NCBI RefSeq assembly: GCF_008180615.1
Contig: NZ_VTEH01000018.1
Location: forward strand, 60,615-101,777
From: Rossellomorea vietnamensis
GTDB lineage: Bacteria > Bacillota > Bacilli > Bacillales > Bacillaceae_B
DNA length: 41,163 nt
Direction: 5' to 3'
Below, piece by piece: positions 8,930 to 17,229 of the stretch. Each line of letters opens with the position of its first letter. Position 1 is the stretch's first letter. The notes beneath the pieces are model-generated. The model did not search any database and was not told the DNA's origin. It saw only the letters and a list, made by a program, of their open reading frames with translations. The position numbers and the translations under genes were made by a program.

Positions 8930-9115
8930 ATAGGCGGAAATATTCCGCTTATTTAATTCCTAGCAGGAAAAACAGCTAAAATAAGCGGAGAAATTCCGCT
9001 TATTTGTTTGAAAAATGCGCAAATGGTTCGTTTCGCTGTGCTTAAGCGGAAAAATTCCGCTTATATATATCAAATCGTATTCAATTCCGAAGCTTAACCG
9101 GAAATATTCCGCTTA
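8930..9115. repeat. Array of four AAGCGGA palindromes
   Basis: Four imperfect palindromes of about 23 bp with the core AAGCGGA-(A/T)-rich-TTCCGCTT are centred near 8941, 8991, 9052 and 9104. The spacing is 50-61 bp. The unique DNA between copies is not conserved. Copies 1 and 4 have changes in the left arm (GGCGGA, ACCGGA) while the right arm is invariant. The surrounding gap (8703-9434) holds no gene I can support; a GATAGG/CCTATC hairpin lies near 9176-9198. Confidence 0.75.
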
Positions 9116-9434
9116 TTATAAGGTTTATTCATATCCCTTACAAGGGATACCTCCTGCCAGAATGGAATGAAGTGATAGGGAACAGCTTTTCCTATCATAA
9201 AAGGTTATTCTTATACCAAGCTATAAGTTCTCTGGAATCCCCGGCATAGCCAGGTTTTCAGGAATAGGAATAAAGGATCGTGAAGTTGCAAATTGCAACT
9301 CGCATTAGTCAGATTTCCATCCTTAACCCTATCTCTTCTTTCAATATTTTATAGATCTCAATAACAATATCGTATTTCAAAATAAAGTCTGCAGCTAGAG
9401 TTGGATATATCAAGTTTTGTACAATTAAAGGAAT

Positions 9435-9468
9435 AAAAAATCCCGTCTCATTATTTGAGCAGGGATTT
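9435..9468 (-). terminator. Intrinsic terminator of the Excalibur lipoprotein gene
   Basis: On the minus strand AAATCCC and GGGATTT pair, with an inner CTCA/TGAG stem, and a run of T follows (TTTTTTATTCC). It lies about 45 bases past the stop at 9512. Confidence 0.8.
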
Positions 9469-9511
9469 CCGTTATTCAACAGCTTAGATAGGCTTACTGC
9501 AGGATAATAAA

Positions 9512-10018
9512 CTATCTTTCACAAGCGTAATTATCTTTATCTCTGTCCATTTTAAGTTGATAGGCAGGATGATCAGAAGCTACGCCATTGGGATATTTCG
9601 TTCTCAGCTCAGTACAATTGGCAAAGACCTCCGATCCCCCAGTTGAAGCTGGGACGGCCTTCGCCTCTTCTGCTGCTTTTGCCTTGGCTTCCGCCTCTGC
9701 TTTTGCCTTCGCTTCCGCTTCTTCCTTGGCCTTGGCTTCCGCTTCTGCTTTTGCCTTCGCTTCCGCTTCTTCCTTGGCCTTCGCCTCCGCTTCTTCCTTG
9801 GCCTTCGCCTCCGCCTCTGCTTTTGCCTTAGCTTCCGCTTCTTCCTTGGCCTTGGCTTCTGCTTTTGCCTTGGCTTCCGCTTCTTCCTTGGCTTTGTTCT
9901 CAGAACTCTTTTCCTCATTCTTAACCTCTGCTTTTGGAGTTTCCGCACTTTCAGATGAACAAGCAGCTAAGCTACAAAGAAATAATAAAGCAATCAAACC
10001 CATCAAATACCTTTTCAA
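9512..10018 (-). CDS. Excalibur lipoprotein with Ala/Lys/Glu repeat stalk
   Basis: 168 residues from a TTG start with AAAGGGG eight bases upstream. Lipobox LAAC near residue 20. A long stretch (about 40-120) is built of repeated AKEEAEAK/AKAEAEAK units, predicted to form a charged helical stalk. The C-terminus is an Excalibur domain (FANCTELRTKYPNG ... DRDKDNYACER), a small calcium-binding fold with a disulfide. The protein would be a membrane-anchored rod that holds the calcium-binding tip near the wall. Function is unknown. The repeat coding DNA is itself tandemly repeated, so in-frame length variation between strains is plausible. Confidence 0.85.
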   Translation of the reverse strand: MKRYLMGLIALLFLCSLAACSSESAETPKAEVKNEEKSSENKAKEEAEAKAKAEAKAKEEAEAKAKAEAEAKAKEEAEAKAKEEAEAKAKAEAEAKAKEEAEAKAKAEAEAKAKAAEEAKAVPASTGGSEVFANCTELRTKYPNGVASDHPAYQLKMDRDKDNYACER

Positions 10019-10286
10019 ATCAATATCCCCTTTGAAATTAATCTATCTCTGTATAACAATATCATGTTTTTGTAATTTTTTTACTATTACAGAAAAAATA
10101 AAAGTTGTAACTTATTGGAAGTTAAATTTTCAATTAAAGGCTCTTTATTCTACTAAATAAAGACTTTTTAAAGCCGCAAAAAAGGTAACTGAACGTATGT
10201 GTACATATCGACTATAAAAAAATGAAAATTCAGGTGTCCTTTTCCCTCCCTCCCCTCTACATAGAAGGTGAAAGGAGGTGAAGCAA

Positions 10287-10505
10287 ATGGCAACTGCAGA
10301 TTTAAGAACAATCAAACTGAAAATGATGTTTGACAATGGAGTGGACGAGAAAGGCAAGCCGAAAATCTCAAGCCGAACGTACGGCAACATCAACTACTTA
10401 TCCACACCAGACGAAATTCTTCAAGCAGCCCAAGCATTGGCGGGGCTCAGCTCCAGGCCGCTATGGCTGGTAGAGAAGAATGACAGCTACGACATCAACG
10501 CTTAA
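10287..10505 (+). CDS. DUF1659 small protein
   Basis: 72 residues from the ATG at 10287, six bases after a strong GGAGGTG. An in-frame start three codons earlier would place the ribosome site inside the gene. The sequence ends with KNDSYDINA and matches the DUF1659 family, which occurs in bacilli as the first gene of a short cluster with DUF2922 and YvrJ. The role is unknown. It is followed 38 bases later by the DUF2922 gene on the same strand. Confidence 0.85.
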   Translation: MATADLRTIKLKMMFDNGVDEKGKPKISSRTYGNINYLSTPDEILQAAQALAGLSSRPLWLVEKNDSYDINA

Positions 10506-10543
10506 ATTGTGTTGAAGCTTTTTAAAAAGGAGGTGAAATGAAA

Positions 10544-10759
10544 TTGGCTAAAGCATTGGAATTGCAATTTATTACCCAGCTTGGCAAAACGGCGCGTGTA
10601 TCCATCGATGCACCAATTGAGCCCGTGGATACTGATAAAGTGAAACAGGTAATGGACACATTGATCGCCACGAATGTTATCCAGAGCAGCAGCGGCCCGC
10701 TTGTAGCAGCTGAGGGAGCTCGTGTCATCGAACGCAATGTCACGGAATACGAAGTGTAA
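10544..10759 (+). CDS. DUF2922 small protein
   Basis: 71 residues from a TTG start at 10544. The ATG two codons earlier is only about four bases from GGAGG, too close, while the TTG is about ten bases away and gives the usual family beginning MAKALEL. The rest (FITQLGKTARVSIDAP ... GARVIERNVTEYEV) fits DUF2922. No membrane segment. Function is unknown. It is followed by a hairpin and then the yvrJ-like gene. Confidence 0.85.
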   Translation: MAKALELQFITQLGKTARVSIDAPIEPVDTDKVKQVMDTLIATNVIQSSSGPLVAAEGARVIERNVTEYEV

Positions 10760-10767
10760 AAAATGAA

Positions 10768-10801
10768 AAGGTGCCCGGTGGCTAATGCTGATGGGCACCT
10801 T
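10768..10801 (+). terminator. Hairpin between the DUF2922 and YvrJ genes
   Basis: AAGGTGCCC (10768-10776) pairs perfectly with GGGCACCTT (10793-10801). The following ATTTATTG is a weak T-tract, so this may be a partial terminator that lowers expression of the downstream gene. Confidence 0.65.
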
Positions 10802-10828
10802 ATTTATTGAAAAAAGGAGGTGAACACA

Positions 10829-10969
10829 GTGGAACAATCGATTTCGTTCATTTCAGAGGTAGGCTTTCCGATTGTCGTGACCATGTATCTGCTTCATAGA
10901 ATTGAAACAAAGCTTGAAGCGGTCATTGATTCGATCAGAACGCTGCCGCAAGAGATGAAGAATCTATAG
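10829..10969 (+). CDS. yvrJ: YvrJ family small protein
   Basis: 46 residues from a GTG start, eight bases after GGAGG. It reads MEQSISFISEVGFPIVVTMY and continues with LLHRIETKLEAVIDSIRTLP. This is the YvrJ pattern: a short hydrophobic segment with FPIVV and then an amphipathic helix. It is probably a membrane-associated peptide. It is the third member of the DUF1659-DUF2922-YvrJ cluster; what the cluster does is not known to me. Confidence 0.85.
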   Translation: MEQSISFISEVGFPIVVTMYLLHRIETKLEAVIDSIRTLPQEMKNL

Positions 10970-10972
10970 TGA

Positions 10973-11016
10973 AAAGAGCGCTAACTTGATGACTTACCAT
11001 CAAATTAGCGCTCTTT
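10973..11016 (+). terminator. Strong hairpin terminator of the small-gene cluster
   Basis: AAAGAGCGCTAA (10973-10984) pairs with TTAGCGCTCTTT (11005-11016), and an inner TTGATG/CATCAA extends the stem. It starts four bases after the yvrJ stop. The T-tail is short. The next 300 bases, up to 11314, hold no gene I can support. Confidence 0.85.
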
Positions 11017-11314
11017 AAATGGGCAAGCCGGCTTAATAGTTACCTGATAACTATAGAACTCCCCATCGCCCCTTGGCATGCTACAACGATACTTTACTAA
11101 AACCTTATTTAAAATCCATCTCATTCAGGAGTTTTAACTTAGCCACTGAACTAATATCGAAATATGCCTAAAAGAATATTTTTGTCGAAATTTGAAGAAA
11201 TAGCACTAAAAATCGCCTTTAACCCCGTATTACTCCACTACCGCATTTATTTACAGACCAACTTGATGTAGTATCATTTAATCTATTACACCAGTCATAA
11301 CAGCGAGGTATCGT

Positions 11315-11452
11315 ATGAACATCAAAGATAAAGTACTATATAAAGGAAACGTTTATTATATTTTTTGGGTTTACAGCAGCGGATACCTGGAAATCCGTTC
11401 AGAAAAAGGCAGGTTTGAGCTTGTAGAGGAGACTGACATCAAAGTGGGATGA
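11315..11452 (+). CDS. 45-residue hypothetical protein
   Basis: ATG with GAGG six bases upstream; reads MNIKDKVLYKGNVYYIFWVY and ends KGRFELVEETDIKVG. It is compact, beta-rich and aromatic, the look of a small SH3/KOW-like fold, with no signal peptide. Function is unknown. A decayed copy of its last twelve codons lies at 19476-19511, evidence that the gene family was once duplicated here. GGGGAGGGGAGGGG immediately follows the stop. Confidence 0.6.
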   Translation: MNIKDKVLYKGNVYYIFWVYSSGYLEIRSEKGRFELVEETDIKVG

Positions 11453-11515
11453 GGGGAGGGGAGGGGATGGGTGAACTGTCCAGCGTGAGTGGTTATTTCT
11501 CAAGCTGTTTATCAA

Positions 11516-11582
11516 GACAGAGGGACAGGTGCATTGCCTCAGGTGAATATCTAAACAATATCAAAACTGTTCTATCGTTTAA
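11516..11582. repeat. GGGACA-type repeat joined to CTAAACGAT hairpin, copy 2
   Basis: A decayed AGGGACAGGTGCATTGCCTC (11521-11540) is followed by CTAAACAAT (11551-11559) and ATCGTTTAA (11574-11582). The second part matches 1894-1925 over about 35 bases and has the same 14-base loop. The composite seen twice supports one mobile or amplified unit. Confidence 0.55.
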
Positions 11583-11650
11583 TAACCTTTTTAAATCGGC
11601 AACCGTACAGGCAGTCTTATAATCCTAATTTCCGCCCTGTTGCTTAAATA

Positions 11651-11884
11651 ATGGTGTGGAACTGTTTGTTAAACCTGCAACTCTTTTCTCAAAAAATTCT
11701 CCGATTGCAGATGCTTGCAATTGATAGCTATTGGTCCCTTCTTATGCTTTATGAGGAACATATCTACCAGTCATCTTTAGGAAATGAAAGAATTGCTAAT
11801 GAGAAATGGGAAAACTATATCACGAAAATTAAGCCATTAATAGAAGAATTGCAGGAAAATAGAATCTTAAGTAAATTACATTGA
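11651..11884 (+). CDS. Doubtful 77-residue reading frame
   Basis: An ATG frame with no ribosome site. The C-terminal 40 residues (NEKWENYITKIKPLIEELQE) look like a natural helical protein, and the N-terminal part does not. It may be the tail of a decayed gene, or chance. The rest of the gap, 11885-12410, contains repeats and no supported gene. Confidence 0.25.
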   Translation: MVWNCLLNLQLFSQKILRLQMLAIDSYWSLLMLYEEHIYQSSLGNERIANEKWENYITKIKPLIEELQENRILSKLH

Positions 11885-12093
11885 TTTCATATTTGTTATG
11901 AAGGATAGACATATGGATGATTTTCAATCGGTTATTAAAGTAGACATGAATATGCCAGTGTAATAAATATAGATAAAGTTTCTTTAGAGGCTAGCTATTT
12001 TAGTTTAAATTGTTTCTTTTGGATATCCCTTAACACGCACGGTTGAAAAAATCATTCCTTCACACTCACGCTTACAATAGGAAGAAATATAAT

Positions 12094-12124
12094 GGGACGG
12101 AGGTACAGGCACATTGCCTGTCCA
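12094..12124. repeat. GGGACA-type repeat
   Basis: GGGACGGAGGTACAGGCAC is followed by ATTGCCTGTCC, giving an inner ACAGGCA/TGCCTGT stem. Two more decayed members lie at 12211-12235 (AACCTGCCCCTGTTCCCC) and 12370-12390 (GGAACGAGGAACCTGTTAC). Confidence 0.6.
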
Positions 12125-12237
12125 CTAGAATTCAGGCATTTCTCTTTTCACCCTTCATATCATCCAGCAAAGAAGTAAGAAGAAGTTGCCAAGTGGAATA
12201 ATACGGTATCGTGTAACCTGCCCCTGTTCCCCACAAA

Positions 12238-12269
12238 TAAAAGACATGTCGAAATAAACATGTCTTTTA
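12238..12269 (-). terminator. Probable terminator of the dynamin operon
   Basis: TAAAAGACATGT (12238-12249) and ACATGTCTTTTA (12258-12269) form a perfect 12-bp stem with an 8-base loop. On the minus strand the tail continues TTTG. It lies 142 bases past the stop of the second dynamin. Related AAAAGAGACATGT hairpins occur at 27674-27710 and 33801-33844, so this may be a dispersed terminator-like family. Confidence 0.55.
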
Positions 12270-12410
12270 CCAATAAAGAAACCACCGCTGCTTCTAATTT
12301 AAAGAACAGCGTATCCCTCCATCTCTTAAGCACGAAATAAAAAACGTCCGATTCTTTGGGTATTTAAATGGAACGAGGAACCTGTTACTTGTATTCCTTT
12401 CTTTTAAGTA

Positions 12411-14207
12411 TCAAACTTCAACTAATCTTAGGTCTTCAATATACTTCTTTATTTCATACATATATTTATCTATCTTGATTTTGAGGGAAGCAATCCCTTC
12501 CGAATCTATTCCATTTGCAAAAGATCCTACAATTACTGATTGAATATTTTCTTTAATTTGCTCATCTTGAGTAGAATACTTCTCATTGATTGCTTTAAAA
12601 ATTTCTTTTTTCTGTTCTTCTTTTACATTTTTAAAAATGTCATCAATATTTTTTTCTGCTAGGCTTTTGTCTGATTTAAATTTTAAGAACGATGACACAG
12701 CGCCAAATGTTGCACCTATCAGTAACATCGGCGGAAGGAAAGCTGTAGCTGCCATACCTATAGTTACAGTAGAAGCTGCTGGTCCTAACGCAGCGGCATA
12801 GAAAGCTGAAGCAGCACCGGTTGCGCCTCCCAGCCATGCTCCTTTGGAAGCACCTGTCATGAGGTCAGATTCACCTTCATTTAACTTCACTTCATTACTA
12901 AGTTTCATCTCCAACCGTTTTTCTGCATTATTTTTATATTCATTAATTTCGAATAGCACACTACTCTTCACTTTCTCAACGGCTTCTTTCCACTCACTAA
13001 TATATAAATTATCTAGGTCTGTTACTTTCTCATTTATCATTTTTGAAAAGCTTTGTTGCGAGAAGATAGAGGATATTCGCTGTTCTACTTCCTGCATACC
13101 TTTTTTCAATTGAATAATATTTGATTTTCTAATCTTGTTTTTTAGATTCTCTTTTTCTTCTTTCAGAAATTCTGTATCATACCATCTTTCAAACTCATAC
13201 AGGATATGATCATGAATTCTTCCGCTATATGTATTTACCTTTAATTGAATTTGTTCTATTTGCTCTTCAATAAAGCCTAATGTTTTTAAATACTCTTCGT
13301 GAATTAATAGATCCCTATTCATCAATGCTTGAGCTGAGTTAAATAACACACCTTTTTTAACCTCTTGTGACTTGCCAGCAATATTTTGATCGAGATAACC
13401 AATTAAATTAGAGAGGCCCGATTCACCTAGTAAATCCTTATCTTTTAATTGCACAGCCCTATTTGCTCCTGCAGCAGATATCGCAATGATTTCTTCCACA
13501 AACAACCCCATTTCTTCCTCTAAATATTCAATCAGCACTTCTGGATCTTCATCTATTTCATCGATTCTGTTTATTACAGCTACTATAGGCTTTCCTAAAC
13601 GGTTCACTTCAATTAATGCTTCTTCTACATCAGCTTGACCGAGATGATGGCCATTAAAGACCCAAATGACAACATCAGTTTTGGCAATATATTCTTTAGT
13701 GCGGTTTGAGTTATCATCTGTTATCGTTTCAAGTCCAGGTGTATCTACTAGTGTAAATTCCTTTAATCCTGATACAGGGAAGCCAAACTCTACTCCCAGG
13801 CAGTTCTTAAAGAAATCCTGATTATTATTGTTTCTTGCCAACTCAGCAAATATTTTTTCCGGTATGTCTTTCACAGTTCTATCATTTAAAAGAATCTTTC
13901 CATAAGGAATCGGATTGTATTTGATTTCAATGACCGTTCCAGTGGCTTCTGCTATATCGGACGGGGACACATTGCTGCCAGCTAAAGCATTTAGCAACGT
14001 TGATTTGCCAGCTTTTACTTCTCCCATAATAACAACCTTTAAAGAAGAGTCCATGTTCTCAACTAACTTACTCATTTTTTCTTTTTCAGCAATCAATATG
14101 TCTTCATCTATTGGAACAGGTGCCGGTACCCCACCCCTTAGCATCTGTTGTAAAGGAGACTCAAGCATTGAATCCTTGGCATTAATAATTGTTTGTATGG
14201 TACTCAT
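12411..14207 (-). CDS. Dynamin-like GTPase, second of pair
   Basis: 598 residues. G1 P-loop GEVKAGKST (62-70), G3 DTPG (155-158) and G4 NRID are all present, so it should bind and hydrolyse GTP. A long helical stalk follows. Near residues 440-510 lies a Gly/Ala-rich hydrophobic segment (GAWLGGATGAASAFYAAALG, then TAFLPPMLLIGATFGAV), the expected membrane-insertion paddle of bacterial dynamins. The gene starts 11 bases after the first dynamin gene and is last in a three-gene unit. Paired dynamins that act as a hetero-oligomer are known (LeoABC, Campylobacter DLP1/DLP2), and B. subtilis DynA helps cells survive phage and membrane damage. A role in membrane repair or phage defence is inference. 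Confidence 0.9.
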   Translation of the reverse strand: MSTIQTIINAKDSMLESPLQQMLRGGVPAPVPIDEDILIAEKEKMSKLVENMDSSLKVVIMGEVKAGKSTLLNALAGSNVSPSDIAEATGTVIEIKYNPIPYGKILLNDRTVKDIPEKIFAELARNNNNQDFFKNCLGVEFGFPVSGLKEFTLVDTPGLETITDDNSNRTKEYIAKTDVVIWVFNGHHLGQADVEEALIEVNRLGKPIVAVINRIDEIDEDPEVLIEYLEEEMGLFVEEIIAISAAGANRAVQLKDKDLLGESGLSNLIGYLDQNIAGKSQEVKKGVLFNSAQALMNRDLLIHEEYLKTLGFIEEQIEQIQLKVNTYSGRIHDHILYEFERWYDTEFLKEEKENLKNKIRKSNIIQLKKGMQEVEQRISSIFSQQSFSKMINEKVTDLDNLYISEWKEAVEKVKSSVLFEINEYKNNAEKRLEMKLSNEVKLNEGESDLMTGASKGAWLGGATGAASAFYAAALGPAASTVTIGMAATAFLPPMLLIGATFGAVSSFLKFKSDKSLAEKNIDDIFKNVKEEQKKEIFKAINEKYSTQDEQIKENIQSVIVGSFANGIDSEGIASLKIKIDKYMYEIKKYIEDLRLVEV

Positions 14208-14218
14208 TTATTTCACCT

Positions 14219-16234
14219 CTAGATATTCATCATTTTTTTATCATAAAGCAATAATGTTTTTATACTTGGATAAACAATCGGTCTTTCAATCTTTTCGTAG
14301 AGTTTACTGAGTGACTTTTCTACCTCTAAACTGGATTCATAAGGTCCGTGAAGGCTGCTAAAGGAATTCTTTAAATTATTGGTTACAATTTCTTGGGCCT
14401 TATTCTTGTTCCCGTTAAGGTCACGTGTTATAGAATTTTTTATATCCTTCACGTGATCATTAATAGCTTTATTCAATTCTTTTTTTACCCCGCCGCTTTT
14501 AAACAACTTTGCTAAACCTCTATTGATTCCCAGAACACTCGTGAGTCCTGCAAGCAAGAGTCCAACAGGACCGAAAATCAACCCTCCGATTGCAGCGATA
14601 CCTGCTCCAGACGCAAAACTTAAATTGTCTGTTTCTAAACTGGCAGAGTTTATTTTGTAAGAAAAGCTCCCCCGAGTAATTCCATCAGCATCATTGAATC
14701 TTTTATTTATAGCAGAGGGGTCAATAAATTTATACTCAGTAAAGACTACCTCTGTGACTAACTGCTTCATTAATTCCTCTATTTCTCTAGTCCAGTATTC
14801 AAGGTAACTCTCCAGTTCCAACTGCAATTCATCCAGACAAAATAAATAATCTTTGATATAGTTTTCTCTTTCATAATCAGATTCCAAATCAAACAAGGCT
14901 TGGGCATGATTATTAATTCTATTTTCTGCACTTTGCAAAAATGTGTTAGCTATGTCATTTAGTTTGGTCTTAAAGTTTTTTTGAATTGAAGAATACTTAT
15001 TTGTTATGGTTTCTTTTCTTTCACGGTATTGTTGCTGTTCTTCTCTTAACCTGGTCAAGTAAGCTTTAATCGAGTAATTGTCGTCCGTCACCTCATGTAA
15101 AATCTGTTTATAACTTACTTCTCTGCTTTGAAGCTGTATTTTTTGTGCATTTACGTAAAAGTGTGAATTAATGGCTTGAATTAAAGTCTCTATTCCACTT
15201 TCCCCTGTCTTTTGTTTATCGTTTCCTAGAATTCCTTCCAATGCCTGCTTGGCAGATATGCAAATGAAATTATCAAAATGTTTTCCAAAGAGTTTATTTG
15301 CCTCTGCCAGAACATGTTGTTCTGCTTCTTCTCCACCCTTATTTCGTACTAAATCAATTCTGTTTATGACTGCAATAATGTTATCCGTTTTCCCTCCAAC
15401 TTTACTCAATGACTCTTCTAATTCAGTTACCATGTCTTTAGATTTCTTAGCTGCTAGTGAAGTAGCATCTAATAACCATATAACCCCATCGGCTTTATGA
15501 TAATATTTTTGTATGCTGACGATTGTGTCTCCTGATAAGTTTTCTTGTACAAGTCCAGGTGTGTCAACCACCATAAAATTCCGCGATAGAGCTTTTTTAT
15601 CAATCGGCCATCGCACTTCCACTACGTTAGATTGATAAAGGAATTCTTTTTTTAAATAATCTTCTGTTTCTTTAATTGCTTCTTTAGTCTGCAAATCCGA
15701 GAGAACCTTCTTCAATTCCGCTCTTACTACCTTTTTGCTTTTCTTTGTCTTTTGCTCCTCATCTTCTATAAATAACTTTGTATCCTCCATTGATTTGTAC
15801 TCGGTTACTCCATGTCGGTAGATGATAGTACACTGATTCTCCCTTAGCGTTGAATCGTATACATCCACTTTCCATGTCTTTGGCCTTACATCAATATCAG
15901 CTACACTTTGTTCGATCAAGGCATTGATCAGTGTCGATTTTCCGTAATTACCCATACCGACTATAAATAACTCAAAGGTTTTATCTAGTCCCTCAGTTAA
16001 TTCTTTTAATCTAAAATTTAGAGCTGTTAACTCCTCCAGCACTGGCAAAACAAGCCTCGCACTATCAGTGTGCAAATGAGAATTTATGTTGCTATACGTT
16101 GTTTGTAACTCATCCTGCAGATTGCCAAAGTGATATTTCATTCTACTCTTCAGAACATGTTTGTTCTTTTTAGCCACAAGGTTCTTAATTCTTTTATTCT
16201 TCAAGGAATTTTTGTGCTCATGAAGTGTAACCAT
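14219..16234 (-). CDS. Dynamin-like GTPase, first of pair
   Basis: 671 residues. P-loop GMGNYGKST (93-101), G3 DTPG and G4 NRID identify a dynamin-superfamily GTPase. Between G1 and G3 there is a lysine/glutamate-rich insertion (near residues 155-190, with KTKKSKKVVRAELKK) that the partner lacks. A stalk of coiled-coil helices follows, then a glycine-rich hydrophobic hairpin (SGAGIAAIGGLIFGPVGLLL) of the kind that dips into membrane. The N-terminal 35 residues are strongly basic. It lies between the tail-anchored repeat protein (33-base gap) and the second dynamin (11-base gap). The two dynamins differ enough that this is not a recent tandem duplication. Confidence 0.9.
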   Translation of the reverse strand: MVTLHEHKNSLKNKRIKNLVAKKNKHVLKSRMKYHFGNLQDELQTTYSNINSHLHTDSARLVLPVLEELTALNFRLKELTEGLDKTFELFIVGMGNYGKSTLINALIEQSVADIDVRPKTWKVDVYDSTLRENQCTIIYRHGVTEYKSMEDTKLFIEDEEQKTKKSKKVVRAELKKVLSDLQTKEAIKETEDYLKKEFLYQSNVVEVRWPIDKKALSRNFMVVDTPGLVQENLSGDTIVSIQKYYHKADGVIWLLDATSLAAKKSKDMVTELEESLSKVGGKTDNIIAVINRIDLVRNKGGEEAEQHVLAEANKLFGKHFDNFICISAKQALEGILGNDKQKTGESGIETLIQAINSHFYVNAQKIQLQSREVSYKQILHEVTDDNYSIKAYLTRLREEQQQYRERKETITNKYSSIQKNFKTKLNDIANTFLQSAENRINNHAQALFDLESDYERENYIKDYLFCLDELQLELESYLEYWTREIEELMKQLVTEVVFTEYKFIDPSAINKRFNDADGITRGSFSYKINSASLETDNLSFASGAGIAAIGGLIFGPVGLLLAGLTSVLGINRGLAKLFKSGGVKKELNKAINDHVKDIKNSITRDLNGNKNKAQEIVTNNLKNSFSSLHGPYESSLEVEKSLSKLYEKIERPIVYPSIKTLLLYDKKMMNI

Positions 16235-16266
16235 TATTAATTCCTTTCATTTAATTAATTTGATTG

Positions 16267-17229
16267 CTAGAAAAATATAGAAAATAAAACGACCAGCCCC
16301 AGGCCAATTATGATTTTGTTGTGAGATGCTATTTTTTCTTTTAGAGAATTCACTAAAATGTTCGAGTCATTTTGTAATGCTTGAATATCCTTCTTGATTG
16401 ATAAAATTTCAGACTTGTAGTTAGTTATAGTTTCAACCAACTCATTCTTAGTTGAATTCAAGTCTGCATTGACCTCTTGTAAATCCAAATGCTTTTGCTC
16501 AAGGTCAATTACTTTCTTATTATATTTCTCATAAATGTCAACCAATTTTTCATTAACAGAATCTACTATTCTGTTAGACATGGCATTATACACATTGCTG
16601 ATATTGCTATATAGTTTCTTCCTGGTTTCTTCCAAATCATCTATTAATTGAGCTGCTTGTTCTGATGTTTCTTTAATTTTTGGTAATTGTATTTCATGCT
16701 GCCTGTATAATTCATCAAACTTAACTATGATGTGTTCCTTTATTACTTTACTGCTAACTTCACTGATAATGGATTCAGTGCTTTGGTATAATTCTTTTTT
16801 GGTTGTTCTTATTTCCTTTACCAATTCTCTTAGTTCATTGGAATTATCATCTAGTAACGGGAGCTGTCTTTCATATTCTTCTTTAATTGTCTCCAGCTTC
16901 TTAAAAACAGTTTCTTCTATTGCTCTGTTACTTACTTCAGAGATAATTGTGGTGATGTTTTCATAAAGATCTTTTTTGGTGTCTTGCATTTGTTTTGAAA
17001 TCTGGACAATTTGATCAGTCGATACTTCCAATTTAGGAATTTGAGATTCGTATTTTAAGTAAATGTTATCCAAAGGTGTCGAAATAATGGATGACATAAC
17101 ATTATCAGTTATTCTTTCACTCAGCTCTTCGATAATATGCTGGAATTCCTCATAAAGGTTTTCCTCTAGCTCATCGATGTCTATATATTTATTTTTTATA
17201 TCATGATTCATATCTAATACTTGTGACAT
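16267..17229 (-). CDS. Tail-anchored coiled-coil protein with four 59-residue repeats
   Basis: About 320 residues from the ATG at 17229 (MSQVLDMNHDI), six bases after GGTGTG. Four consecutive units of about 59 residues can be aligned by eye. They share IISEVSNR, a YExQLPKL segment and a closing TTKKELY; unit 1 and unit 4 are the most diverged. A further coiled coil follows. The protein ends in a single hydrophobic helix (IIIGLGLVVLFSIFF) with no residues after it, so it is tail-anchored with its bulk in the cytoplasm. It is the first gene of the dynamin unit. A membrane scaffold or adaptor that recruits the GTPases is a reasonable inference. I do not recognise the family. Confidence 0.8.
   Translation of the reverse strand: MSQVLDMNHDIKNKYIDIDELEENLYEEFQHIIEELSERITDNVMSSIISTPLDNIYLKYESQIPKLEVSTDQIVQISKQMQDTKKDLYENITTIISEVSNRAIEETVFKKLETIKEEYERQLPLLDDNSNELRELVKEIRTTKKELYQSTESIISEVSSKVIKEHIIVKFDELYRQHEIQLPKIKETSEQAAQLIDDLEETRKKLYSNISNVYNAMSNRIVDSVNEKLVDIYEKYNKKVIDLEQKHLDLQEVNADLNSTKNELVETITNYKSEILSIKKDIQALQNDSNILVNSLKEKIASHNKIIIGLGLVVLFSIFF

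Noticed and set aside
8930..9115. Possible CRISPR array
   Set aside because: Only four palindromic units, the arms differ between copies, spacers vary from about 28 to 38 bases, and there are no cas genes.
9588..10160. Ala/Ser-rich plus-strand reading frame
   Set aside because: It is the reverse of the Lys/Ala/Glu repeats in the lipoprotein gene and has no ribosome site.
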